Part shown: in pieces, positions 27,900-36,096 of the stretch
How positions within the stretch are numbered: position 1 is the first letter of the stretch
Layout: the number at the start of each line of letters is the position of its first letter
From: Craterilacuibacter sinensis
GTDB taxonomy: Bacteria; Pseudomonadota; Gammaproteobacteria; Burkholderiales; Chromobacteriaceae
DNA length: 64,000 bases
Assembly: GCF_009831765.1 (NCBI RefSeq)
Contig: NZ_WSSB01000003.1
Location: forward strand, 203,855 to 267,854
Reading direction: 5' to 3'
Notes under the pieces: model-generated
What the model was told of the DNA's origin: nothing
Seen by the model: only the letters and a program-made list of their open reading frames with translations
Database searches by the model: none
Program-made: the position numbers and the translations under genes

Positions 27900-29551
27900 G
27901 GTCGGGCTCCCTTGGGGGTCGGGTCGGGGGTGCTGCGATCAAACAGCAGCGCATTCGGGCTTTCGTTCAAAGTTCGCACCACCGGTCGTGTTTCCTGTAG
28001 CAGTGCGCCCAGTGTGTTGAGTGTCTGACTGAGTTCGCTATAGGCGACCGAGCCTTTGGAGAAACCATCCAGCGTAGTGCCAAGCTTGGTCAGTGTCTGG
28101 CGCAATTCGGCCGGCAGCGCCTGGGCGTCCGGACTGGCGACCAGGCTGTTGAGCGACTGGGACAGCTTGCCAGCTTCGCTTGCCGCGATGCGGGTTTCAT
28201 TCAGTGCGCCATTGGCGCTGTCCAGCGTTTGCTCAAGCTTGAGGGCATTGAGCTTGTCCAGCAGGGCGATGACCTTGTTTTCTATCTGCGACAGCCCGCC
28301 GCTATTGCTGGTCGGCAAAATCGGGTAACCACGGTAAGGCTTGGGTAGCGTGTTGAGGCGCTTGCCTGAGAAGTCGATGTCGATAAACAGCGCGCCGCTT
28401 AGCAAGTTGCCGGTCTTGAGCTTGGCGACCATGCCGTTCTGGATAGCCTGGTCGATGCGCTTTTGCCAGAAGGCTTGCGGGCGTTCGCCGGTTTCATCGT
28501 CAAAACGGCCGACTTCTATTTTCAGCAGTACCGGAATGGCGCGCTTGCCTGTCGCATTCGTGGCGAGAGCCGGGGTGAATAGCGGTACGGCGGCTACCGT
28601 GCCGATGCGGATGCCGCGATATTCGACGGGCGCGCCAATCTGCAAGCCGCGCACCGACTCATCGAACAGGGCGACAAAGGGAAGCTGCTGTTCGTAGTAA
28701 AGGTTGCTGGCGCTCTCTTCACTGGCGTATAGCGTGAACTTGCTCTGGTTGGCGACGCGATCGCCCAATTCGTGGCCAGATGGCACATCAAACGAGATGC
28801 CGCCACCTAGCAAGGTGGCGAGCGAGCCGACATTGACCGAAATGCCATTGGCCGACAGGTTGAAGCCGACGCCGCTGGTGAGCCAGAAACGCGAATTGGC
28901 GGTGACCAGCTGGTCGTAAGGGCGCTTGATAAATAGCTGGTAGCGCATTTCGCGTGCGGCGGTGTCGAATTCGGCCTTTTCGATGCGGCCGACTTCAAAG
29001 TGCTGGAATAGCACCGGATCTCCGACATTCAGCGTTTTGACGTCGCGGGCATTGAGTTGCAGGCGCAAGCCCGGTACATCCGGTGCGGTAATGGGCGGGG
29101 TGGCCAGTACCTTGAATTCGCGGCTAAGCTCGCCGCTTTTGCCGGGCTGGAACTTGATATAAACACCGGACAGCAGCGTGGACAAACCGCTGACGCCACC
29201 ATTTTCTACCCGTGGGCGTACCACCCAGAACTGGCTGTCCTGAAACAGCAGTGGCGCAGCACTCTTGTCCAGCTGAGCCTTGATAATGACGGCGGTGTGG
29301 TCCGGTGCCAGGCTGACTTCGCTGACCTTGCCGATATTGACGTCGAGAATCTTGATCTGGGTCTTGCCGACCTCGATGCCTTCTGCAGAGGGCAGATGCA
29401 GGGTGATTTGCGGGCCCTGATTGCTCCAGGTGGTGTACACCATCCACAAGCCGGCGATCAGGGCAACGATGGGAACAATCCAGACCAGCGAGAGCTGGCG
29501 CAATTTGGCGACCCGGGCGATGGGCTGTTTGTTGTCCGCAGGTTCAGTCAT
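27896..29551 (-). CDS. pqiB: MCE-domain intermembrane lipid transport protein PqiB
   Basis: A 551-residue protein with one N-terminal membrane helix (LVWIVPIVALIAGLWMVYT) followed by three MCE repeats, the first starting QITLHLPSAEGIEVGKT, and a long C-terminal helical needle region (IENKVIALLDKLNALKLEQ). Length matches E. coli PqiB (about 546). PqiB hexamers stack into a periplasm-spanning channel for phospholipids. It overlaps pqiA by eight bases. Confidence 0.92.
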   Translation of the reverse strand: MTEPADNKQPIARVAKLRQLSLVWIVPIVALIAGLWMVYTTWSNQGPQITLHLPSAEGIEVGKTQIKILDVNIGKVSEVSLAPDHTAVIIKAQLDKSAAPLLFQDSQFWVVRPRVENGGVSGLSTLLSGVYIKFQPGKSGELSREFKVLATPPITAPDVPGLRLQLNARDVKTLNVGDPVLFQHFEVGRIEKAEFDTAAREMRYQLFIKRPYDQLVTANSRFWLTSGVGFNLSANGISVNVGSLATLLGGGISFDVPSGHELGDRVANQSKFTLYASEESASNLYYEQQLPFVALFDESVRGLQIGAPVEYRGIRIGTVAAVPLFTPALATNATGKRAIPVLLKIEVGRFDDETGERPQAFWQKRIDQAIQNGMVAKLKTGNLLSGALFIDIDFSGKRLNTLPKPYRGYPILPTSNSGGLSQIENKVIALLDKLNALKLEQTLDSANGALNETRIAASEAGKLSQSLNSLVASPDAQALPAELRQTLTKLGTTLDGFSKGSVAYSELSQTLNTLGALLQETRPVVRTLNESPNALLFDRSTPDPTPKGARP

Positions 29552-30854
29552 GGGCGGGGTTTTCCTTGTTGACGCGTTTATCCCAGATCAGGCGGATATC
29601 GAAACTCATGGCGGCGAGCATGGTGAATACCACCACGCCGGTAAACGAGAGGGCGGCCACGCCGGGGTAGACCGACATGATCTTTCCCATGCGCACCAGT
29701 GCGACCAGAATGGCGACGACAAAAACGTCAACCATGGACCAGCGCCCTATCAGCTCGGTAACGCGGTAAAGCTGGGTGTAGCGGCGGGCACTGACGGTTT
29801 CACCTGCCCCTTTGCGTAGCTGGGCGGCAATGCATAGCAGGGATAGTGCGGCGAATTTGGCGATGGGCACCAGCACACTGGCGATAAAAATAATCAGTGC
29901 AATCGGGTAGGAGCCGATATTCCACATGATGACCACGCCTTCGAGGATGGTCGAGGCCTCGCTGCTGCGCAGGCTTTCGGTCAGCATGATGGGGTAGAGG
30001 TTGGCCGGGATATACAAGATAGCTGCAGTCAGTAGCAAGCCGACCGTCAGTTGCAGACTGTGCGGGCGGCGTGTGCTTAGGCGGTGCGCACAGCGCACGC
30101 AGCGGCGGGCGTCTTTTGGGTTGCGCTTGTCGCAAGCCGGGCAGCTTTGCTCGCCATCTGTCCAGGGCTGGGTCGGGTCGTCGCCATATAGTTGTGCCAG
30201 CTTGAAGTTCAGCCAGTGCTTGTCTACCAGTGAAGCAGTTTTGGTCAGCGACAGGCTGAACAGCAACAGGCTCCAGAAGGACAGGCCGAAATGGATTTCG
30301 GCCAGTGACGCCAGCTTGATCATGCTGACCAGAATGGCCAGCGCAAACACATCCACCATCATCCAGGGCCGGCTGGATGCCGCCAGCTGGGCGGCAGCGC
30401 GCAAGCCCGGCCAGCGTGCATTCAGGCGTAAGGCTAAATAGACATAGAAGGTTGCCGCCAGAAACAGGGCGGGGGTAAACAGCAGTACCAGCAGCAACAG
30501 ATCGGCAATCAGTACAAAGTCTTCGTGAAACAGGATCTCGGCGCTGCTGAAAATAGTGATTTGCTGGTGTACGCCCTCGACAGTCATGCCCAGTAGCGGG
30601 AAGGCGAAACTCAGGCAAAGAAAAATCATCGCCGCCAGTGCGTAGGCCAGCGTGCTGTCGGTGGCATGCAAAGGGATGCGGCACAGTACATCGTTGCAGC
30701 GCGGGCAGCGAGCCAGCTGGCCAGCTTGTAGCGCGGGCAGGCCTAACTCTAGGTCGCAATGGGGGCATTGCATCGGATGTGCCGGCAGTGCCGCGTCTAT
30801 GGGTAGCATGGGGTGGCTACCGTGAACGATGGGTAATGGGGCATCTGGAGGCAT
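29544..30854 (-). CDS. pqiA: Paraquat-inducible membrane protein A, PqiA
   Basis: A 436-residue inner-membrane protein with two PqiA units. Each begins with a zinc-ribbon-like cysteine set: CPHCDLELG with CPRCNDVLC, and CPACDKRNP with CVRCAHRL; each is followed by four membrane helices. PqiA feeds the PqiBC lipid channel. Three ATGs lie within the first 27 codons (30854, 30809, 30773), so the exact start is uncertain. It is divergent from ribA. Confidence 0.9.
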   Translation of the reverse strand: MPPDAPLPIVHGSHPMLPIDAALPAHPMQCPHCDLELGLPALQAGQLARCPRCNDVLCRIPLHATDSTLAYALAAMIFLCLSFAFPLLGMTVEGVHQQITIFSSAEILFHEDFVLIADLLLLVLLFTPALFLAATFYVYLALRLNARWPGLRAAAQLAASSRPWMMVDVFALAILVSMIKLASLAEIHFGLSFWSLLLFSLSLTKTASLVDKHWLNFKLAQLYGDDPTQPWTDGEQSCPACDKRNPKDARRCVRCAHRLSTRRPHSLQLTVGLLLTAAILYIPANLYPIMLTESLRSSEASTILEGVVIMWNIGSYPIALIIFIASVLVPIAKFAALSLLCIAAQLRKGAGETVSARRYTQLYRVTELIGRWSMVDVFVVAILVALVRMGKIMSVYPGVAALSFTGVVVFTMLAAMSFDIRLIWDKRVNKENPAHD

Positions 30855-31050
30855 ATCAAGATGGCGAATTATTCAATTTATGTATTCTAAGGCATGTGGC
30901 GCACCAGTGGCAGCGACGATTGCACAGCCATCCGGCGTAGAAACCGGCAGGTGAACCGTCATGGCAGGATGGCCGGGCGTGATTTTCTGCTTTGCAGCGT
31001 GCGTGATGGCCGTTACCATCGCTCACTTGATGAGTTTGTGTGGAGTTTGC

Positions 31051-31653
31051 ATGTTGTCCCCGTCCCGCGTTCCCGCCTTGCGTTTTATTGCCAGCTGCAA
31101 ACTGCCGACCCCATGGGGCGAATTTACCATGCATGGCTTCGAAGAAGCTTCCGGACAGGAGCATGTCGCGCTGACGCTGGGTGTGGTTGACGATGGTGCA
31201 CCGGTGCTGGTGCGCCTGCATTCCGAATGTCTGACCGGAGATGCGCTGTTTTCGCTGCGTTGTGACTGCGGCTTCCAGCTGGAGGCTGCGCTGGACGCCA
31301 TTGCCGAAGAAGGGCGCGGTGCTTTGCTCTATCTGCGCCAGGAAGGGCGCGGCATCGGCCTGATCAACAAAATCCGCGCTTATAAGCTGCAGGATGGGGG
31401 GGCCGATACGGTTGAGGCCAACGAGCAGCTGGGCTTTCCGGCCGATATGCGCGACTTCGGCATCGCTCGCGATATGTTGTCCGAGCTTGGCATCCACCAG
31501 GTGCGGGTGATGACCAATAATCCGCGCAAACTGGAGACGCTGAACCGTGTCGGCATCGCCGTGACCGAACATGTGCCGCTCAAAGTCGGGCGCAACAGCC
31601 ATAACGACCATTACCTCAATACCAAGGCCGCCAAGCTGGGTCATCTGTTCTGA
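31051..31653 (+). CDS. ribA: GTP cyclohydrolase II
   Basis: RibA opens GTP to the first riboflavin intermediate. The 200-residue protein has the zinc ligands in [18 protein letters not shown] (C-x10-C-x-C), [15 protein letters not shown] and the C-terminal [11 protein letters not shown]. It is the stand-alone form, not fused to RibB. ATG 31051 matches the family length; the frame stays open to 30961. I see no FMN riboswitch upstream. Degenerate heptamers begin right after the stop. Confidence 0.94.
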   Translation: MLSPSRVPALRFIASCKLPTPWGEFTMHGFEEASGQEHVALTLGVVDDGAPVLVRLHSECLTGDALFSLRCDCGFQLEAALDAIAEEGRGALLYLRQEGRGIGLINKIRAYKLQDGGADTVEANEQLGFPADMRDFGIARDMLSELGIHQVRVMTNNPRKLETLNRVGIAVTEHVPLKVGRNSHNDHYLNTKAAKLGHLF

Positions 31654-31674
31654 GGGAGTCGGGAATAGGGAATC
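31654..31674 (+). repeat. Three degenerate GGGANTM heptamers after ribA
   Basis: The sequence GGGAGTC GGGAATA GGGAATC lies directly after the ribA stop with seven-base spacing, G-rich on the plus strand, opposite in sense to the large array downstream. Confidence 0.55.
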
Positions 31675-31713
31675 GTGGTGTTGACGTGCTTGGGTAGGGT
31701 CGCCACACTTAAG

Positions 31714-32147
31714 CCCTGATCCCTGATCCCTGATCCCTGATCCCTGATCCCTGATCCCTGATCCCTGATCCCTGATCCCTGATCCCTGATCCCTGATCCC
31801 TGGTCCCTGATCCCTGATCCCTGATCCCTGATCCCTGATCCCTGATCCCTGATCCCTGATCCCTGATCCCTGATCCCTGATCCCTGATCCCTGATCCCTG
31901 ATCCCTGATCCCTGATCCCTGATCCCTGATCCCTGATCCCTGATCCCTGATCCCTGATCCCTGATCCCTGATCCCTGATCCCTGATCCCTGATCCCTGAT
32001 CCCTGATCCCTGATCCCTGATCCCTGATCCCTGATCCCTGATCCCTGATCCCTGATCCCTGATCCCTGATCCCTGATCCCTGATCCCTGATCCCTGATCC
32101 CTGATCCCTGATCCCTGATCCCTGATCCCTGATCCCTGATCCCTGGT
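31714..32147. repeat. 62-copy CCCTGAT heptamer array
   Basis: An uninterrupted tandem array: 62 seven-base units in constant phase over 434 bp. Sixty are exact CCCTGAT; units 13 (31798-31804) and 62 (32141-32147) are CCCTGGT. The minus strand reads GGGATCA repeatedly, meeting the G3-N4 pattern for stacked G-quadruplexes, and 60 GATC sites lie seven bases apart. The last base of the array is also the last base of the lpxH stop codon. The plus strand has TGA once every 21 bases in each frame, while the minus strand has no stop in any frame. It lies between the converging ribA and lpxH genes. It is not a CRISPR: there are no spacers. Confidence 0.97.
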
Positions 32148-32869
32148 TACGCCAGTTCCAGCGCGGTCAGTCCCTTTTCATCCAGCCGCAAATAGCCGCC
32201 GCGACCGTCGTGCCAGTCGGCAATCACCCAGCGCTCGCTATGGCGCGCCCCGTCGCTGATCGGGTAGCAGCCCGGCCTGTGGGTGTGGCCATGTATCAGT
32301 ACTGGCCAGTCGTGCGCGGCCATCAACGCCAGCAATGCCTCCTCGGTCACATCACCGGCCTCGGTATAACCCTGTTCGCGTTTCATGCCCTCGCTCTGGC
32401 TGCGTGCCAAGCGGGCAATGGCATGGCGTTCGGCCAGGGTCTTGGCCAGTAGCGCCTTTTGCCACAATGGGTTGCGGCTCATTGCGCGGAACTGCTGGTA
32501 GGCGCTGTCGTCGCTGCACGCGGCATCACCGTGGCTGAGCAGGTAATGGCGGCCATGGACGGATAACAGGCTAGGGTCGGCCAGCAGCACAGCCCCGCTA
32601 GCTTGCTCAAAGCCGCGGCCCATTAAAAAGTCGCGGTTGCCGTGCATGACATAGAGCGGCGTGTGGCTGCTGAAGCGGCGCATGGCAGCCGTCATGCGGG
32701 TGTTGAAATCCGATGTGTCGTCATCCCCCACCCAGTATTCAAACAGATCGCCAAGAATATAGAGCGCATCGATCTGCCCGGCCCAATCTGTGAGCGTGCG
32801 TTCGAATAGCGTGGCAAGTTCAGGGACATCTTCGGACAGATGCAGGTCGGAAATGAAGTGGATGGGCAT
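32147..32869 (-). CDS. lpxH: UDP-2,3-diacylglucosamine diphosphatase LpxH
   Basis: LpxH cleaves UDP-2,3-diacylglucosamine to lipid X in lipid A synthesis, at the inner membrane face. The 240-residue calcineurin-like phosphoesterase shows ISDLHL, ILGDLFEYWVGDDD, HGNRDFLMG and HGHTHRPG, which carry the manganese ligands. It is third in the ppiA-ppiB-lpxH order. Its TAA stop abuts the heptamer array, so the 3' end of its mRNA should be G-rich repeat RNA. Confidence 0.94.
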   Translation of the reverse strand: MPIHFISDLHLSEDVPELATLFERTLTDWAGQIDALYILGDLFEYWVGDDDTSDFNTRMTAAMRRFSSHTPLYVMHGNRDFLMGRGFEQASGAVLLADPSLLSVHGRHYLLSHGDAACSDDSAYQQFRAMSRNPLWQKALLAKTLAERHAIARLARSQSEGMKREQGYTEAGDVTEEALLALMAAHDWPVLIHGHTHRPGCYPISDGARHSERWVIADWHDGRGGYLRLDEKGLTALELA

Positions 32870-32884
32870 GAATGTGCGGTATCC

Positions 32885-32902
32885 GGGATGCGGGATCGGG
32901 GA
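32885..32902 (+). repeat. Degenerate GGGATNN heptamers before lpxH
   Basis: GGGATGC GGGATCG GGGA runs in seven-base steps just upstream of the lpxH start; a partial inverse copy (CCCGATC CCGGATG) lies near 32965-32980 on the other side of the ppiB terminator. They resemble the units of the large array. Confidence 0.45.
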
Positions 32903-32910
32903 CCCGTCAT

Positions 32911-32945
32911 AAAAAACGGGCAGCGGCCTATGCCATGGCTGCCCG
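32911..32945 (-). terminator. Intrinsic terminator after ppiB
   Basis: Reading the minus strand, CGGGCAGC (32945-32938) pairs with GCTGCCCG (32924-32917) and is followed by six Ts. It would end most ppiA-ppiB transcripts before lpxH. Confidence 0.75.
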
Positions 32946-32994
32946 ACTGCATGGCTGCGGCATCCGGATACCCGATCCCGGATGCCGCTTTGAC

Positions 32995-33486
32995 TTAGAT
33001 GATCTCGGCCTTCTCGATCACGACGGCTTCTACCGGTACATCCTGATGACCGCCTTTGCGGCCGGTCTTGGTGCCTTTGATGCGGTCAACCACATCCTTG
33101 CCTTCCACGACCTTGCCGAATACGGCATAGCCCCAGCCATTGGACGTTTCGGACTGGAAGTTGAGGAAGTCGTTGTCAGCCACGTTGATGAAGAACTGGC
33201 TGGATGCCGAATGCGGTGCCGGGGTACGCGCCATGGCGATGGTGTAGTTCTGGTTCTTCAGGCCGTTATTGGCTTCGTTCTTGATATTGTCGCGTGTCGG
33301 CTTCTGCTCCATGTCGGCAGTAAAGCCGCCGCCCTGAATCATAAAACCGTTGATGACACGGTGGAAAATGGTGCCGTCGTAGTGGCCGTCTTTAACATAC
33401 TGTTCAAAGTTGGCTGCAGTCACCGGTGCTTTTTCGCTATCCAGTTCCAGGACGATATCGCCGAAGTTGGTGGTCAGTTTGATCAT
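32995..33486 (-). CDS. ppiB: Cytoplasmic cyclophilin-type peptidyl-prolyl isomerase
   Basis: A 163-residue cyclophilin without signal peptide. The segments [31 protein letters not shown] and [16 protein letters not shown] are the conserved active-site blocks. It catalyses cis-trans isomerisation before proline. It lies 22 bp downstream of the secreted paralogue ppiA. Confidence 0.94.
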   Translation of the reverse strand: MIKLTTNFGDIVLELDSEKAPVTAANFEQYVKDGHYDGTIFHRVINGFMIQGGGFTADMEQKPTRDNIKNEANNGLKNQNYTIAMARTPAPHSASSQFFINVADNDFLNFQSETSNGWGYAVFGKVVEGKDVVDRIKGTKTGRKGGHQDVPVEAVVIEKAEII

Positions 33487-33508
33487 GGTTTATGTCCTCG
33501 TTTGGGGT

Positions 33509-34081
33509 TTACTGCGCTGATTTGATAATGACTTTTTGGATGATGGTCGGCTCCATCGGCACATCCTGCATGCCGTCCTTGTAGCCGGTACGGCTCTTGG
33601 CGATGCGGTTGACGATGTCCATGCCTTTGCTCACTTTGCCGAATACGGCATAGCCCCAGCCTTGCGGGGTTTTGTTTTTGTGGTCGAGAAATTCATTGTC
33701 GGCCACATTGATGAAAAACTGGCTGCTGGCCGAATGCGGGTCGGATGTGCGTGCCATGGCGAGGGTGCCGATGCGGTTTTTCAGGCCGTTGTCGGCTTCA
33801 TTGACTACGGTTGCCTTGGCCGGTTTTTGCGAGAGCGAACCGTCCTTGATCTCAAAGCCGCCGCCTTGCACCATAAAGCCGTCGATCACGCGATGGAACA
33901 TCGTATTGTTGTACTGGCCGCTTTTGGCATAGGCCAGAAAGTTGGCGACGGTCTTGGGGGCTTTGGCTGCATCCAGCGTGACTTCGATCGTACCCTTATT
34001 GGTCACGAGATCCACCACCGGCGCGGCGAGGGTCAGGGCAGGCAGGGAACACAGCAGCAAAGAGGTAAGCAAGCGTTTCAT
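33509..34081 (-). CDS. ppiA: Periplasmic cyclophilin-type peptidyl-prolyl isomerase
   Basis: A 190-residue cyclophilin with an N-terminal signal peptide (LLTSLLLCSLPALTLA, cleavage before APVVDL). It has the same blocks as its neighbour: [31 protein letters not shown] and [15 protein letters not shown]. The start MKRLLTSLL is chosen because it begins the signal peptide; the frame is open to 34240. It should act in the periplasm, with ppiB the cytoplasmic copy. Confidence 0.93.
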   Translation of the reverse strand: MKRLLTSLLLCSLPALTLAAPVVDLVTNKGTIEVTLDAAKAPKTVANFLAYAKSGQYNNTMFHRVIDGFMVQGGGFEIKDGSLSQKPAKATVVNEADNGLKNRIGTLAMARTSDPHSASSQFFINVADNEFLDHKNKTPQGWGYAVFGKVSKGMDIVNRIAKSRTGYKDGMQDVPMEPTIIQKVIIKSAQ

Positions 34082-34136
34082 GAGCAGTTCTCGTAACAGA
34101 CGGGTTTTGCGAAACACGGATTCTAGCATAGCCATC

Positions 34137-34479
34137 ATGCCCGCCCATCCCATCCTGAGTGTCGGCGTCTTGCTTGCCTTTCCTGATATCTTAATGGCAT
34201 TTGCTATATGCCCACCTGAAGGATCCGGCGCAGCTGCCATGCTATATCGCGGTGCTGCTCAGTTGGGGTATTGCCCTGTTTGAATGACTGCAGGTGCCTG
34301 CCAGCCATATCGGTTTCAGCGTGCTGTCGCTGGAGCAACTCAAGATCACTCGGGAGGTGAGTTCGCTGACGGTCTTCATTCCTTTTGCCGTTTACTATAT
34401 GAACCAGCCATTCACATGGGACTATGTCTGGGCTGCACTTCGCATGGTCGGGCCGGTGTATTTCATGTTTCGCCCCTGA
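34137..34479 (+). pseudogene. Broken DUF486 membrane protein gene
   Basis: Pieces of a DUF486 (DMT-like, about 110 residues) protein are spread over two frames. ATG 34137 gives MPAHPILSVGVLLAFPDILM, then near 34205 a short deletion shifts the frame. The remaining frame reads YAHLKDPAQLPCYIAVLL, then FE, an in-frame TGA at about 34281, and LQVPASHIGFSVLSLEQLK through YYMNQPFTWDYVW to a natural stop at 34479. An intact relative would read straight through. The gene is therefore inactivated by at least a frameshift and a stop. Confidence 0.8.
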
Positions 34480-34677
34480 TTTTTGTATGCTTATGGGATT
34501 TTATTGCGCAGTTCGACTTGTTTTTGTAGTTTTCTAGCTGAATTTGCTTGTCTAAGTGCGCGGTCAGAGCTTAGACTCTGCGCTCTAAAAGCGACCACTA
34601 TCCCGCTAATGGTATGGGTGGTGCGTGCGTACCAGACGAATTCAGACCACGGCCGCCTAAGCTGCCCGGAGACCCGC

Positions 34678-35910
34678 ATGACCCGTTTTAAACAAACCTC
34701 ATTGTTGATTGCCGCCTTGTTTGCCGCCGCGCCTGCGGTGCATGCCGCCGGCTTCCAGTTGTCCGAGCAGAGCATTGTCGGTCTGGGACGTGCCCATGCC
34801 GGTGCTGGCGTGGCCGGCGATGACTTGTCCGCCGTATTTTACAACCCGGCCGGTATGATGTTGCTGAACGGCACGCAAGTGCAGGGTGGCTTCACCTATG
34901 CCGAGATTGATGCGCCATTCGAGGGAACGACGACCAAAACGGGCAAGCGTTTCAGCGATAATGGCCGCGCCGGTGGCGAGGCGATTCCCAATGCCTTCTT
35001 CGTCAAGGAAATCAACGAGCGCACCCGTTTCGGTTTCGGTGTCACCGTGCCGTTCGGCCTGGGTTCCGGTTACGGCGAAAACTGGGATGGGCGCAACGAG
35101 GGCATCGAAGCCCATATCATGACCGTTGACCTGAATCCGTCGCTAGCCTACCAGTTGGATGACAAGTGGAGCATCGGTGCTGGCGTGTCGGCACAATATA
35201 CCAAGGCCAACCTGAAAAAAGGTGCGCGAGGTGCTCCATCCAGCGTCAGTGGTGAAATTGAGGCCGATAGCTGGGACTACGGTTACAACCTGGGTCTGAT
35301 GTACCAGTTCAATGCCGATAGCCGTGTTGGCCTGTCTTACCGTTCCAAGATTCAGCATGAGCCGGAGGGGGATTACACGGTGGAAGGCTTTCCTGAGGTG
35401 ACGGGTTTGAATGGTGTTTATGGTGGCGCTAACAAGGTGACGACTCCCGAGTCCATCCTGTTGTCCGGCTATCACCGCGTTGACTCAAAGCTTGCGCTGA
35501 CCGGCAGCTTGCGCTGGAGTAATTGGAGTCGTTACGACACTTTGACGACAGTGAACGATAGCGGGAAAGTGCCTGCTTCCATTATTGAAAACAATTGGAA
35601 AGCCAGCTGGTTTGCTTCGGTTGGTGCCGATTACAACTACAGCGACAAGCTGACCCTGCGCGGTGGTGTGGCCTATGAAACCAGTCCGGTACCGGATGCC
35701 GAACATCGCAGCCCGCTGATTCCAGATACCGACCGCGTGTGGCTGAGTCTGGGTGGCAGCTACAAGGTCGACAAGAATCTGACGCTGGATGCCGGTTATA
35801 CCTATCTGATGGGTGTGGGTGATCGGGATATCAACGCTGCCGACTTCAAGGGCAGCTACAGCTCCATTACCGGCCACCTGATCGGTGTCGGCATGCAGTA
35901 CCGCTTCTGA
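34678..35910 (+). CDS. OmpP1/FadL-family outer membrane porin
   Basis: A 410-residue outer-membrane beta barrel with signal peptide (SLLIAALFAAAPAVHA, then AGFQLSEQS). The FadL-type N-terminal plug motif NPAGM (DLSAVFYNPAGMMLLNG) is visible, and the protein ends in aromatic MQYRF. FadL proteins take up long-chain fatty acids or other hydrophobic compounds. ATG 34678 begins the signal peptide; longer starts to 34483 lack support. An acyl-CoA dehydrogenase lies just downstream on the other strand, consistent with lipid catabolism. Confidence 0.9.
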   Translation: MTRFKQTSLLIAALFAAAPAVHAAGFQLSEQSIVGLGRAHAGAGVAGDDLSAVFYNPAGMMLLNGTQVQGGFTYAEIDAPFEGTTTKTGKRFSDNGRAGGEAIPNAFFVKEINERTRFGFGVTVPFGLGSGYGENWDGRNEGIEAHIMTVDLNPSLAYQLDDKWSIGAGVSAQYTKANLKKGARGAPSSVSGEIEADSWDYGYNLGLMYQFNADSRVGLSYRSKIQHEPEGDYTVEGFPEVTGLNGVYGGANKVTTPESILLSGYHRVDSKLALTGSLRWSNWSRYDTLTTVNDSGKVPASIIENNWKASWFASVGADYNYSDKLTLRGGVAYETSPVPDAEHRSPLIPDTDRVWLSLGGSYKVDKNLTLDAGYTYLMGVGDRDINAADFKGSYSSITGHLIGVGMQYRF

Positions 35911-36028
35911 TTGCACCCAGGCTTAAGGCTGGCAAATGTCAGCCTGTTTTATGCCTAGCTTGCAGAGCGGATCATTCCCGTTCTGCGCATCAGGTCGCAT
36001 CGTGATAACACGCCGAAGCATCCGAAAA

Positions 36029-36055
36029 AAGGCCCTCCATAAGGAGGGCCTTTGC
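36029..36055 (-). terminator. Intrinsic terminator of the acyl-CoA dehydrogenase gene
   Basis: AAGGCCCTCC (36029-36038) pairs with GGAGGGCCTT (36043-36052). On the minus strand the stem is followed by a run of six Ts, so it ends transcription coming from 37.9 kb. An 18-bp perfect palindrome, AAGCCAGCATGCTGGCTT (36060-36077), lies next to it. Confidence 0.85.
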
Positions 36056-36096
36056 ATGCAAGCCAGCATGCTGGCTTGTTCGGCGTGGCGGGGCAA

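Noticed and set aside
30855..31050. FMN riboswitch upstream of ribA
   Set aside because: None of the conserved RFN-element segments is recognisable and the interval is mostly occupied by short divergent promoter space.
31714..32147. CRISPR array
   Set aside because: The units are seven bases long, contiguous and without spacers; no cas genes are in the window.
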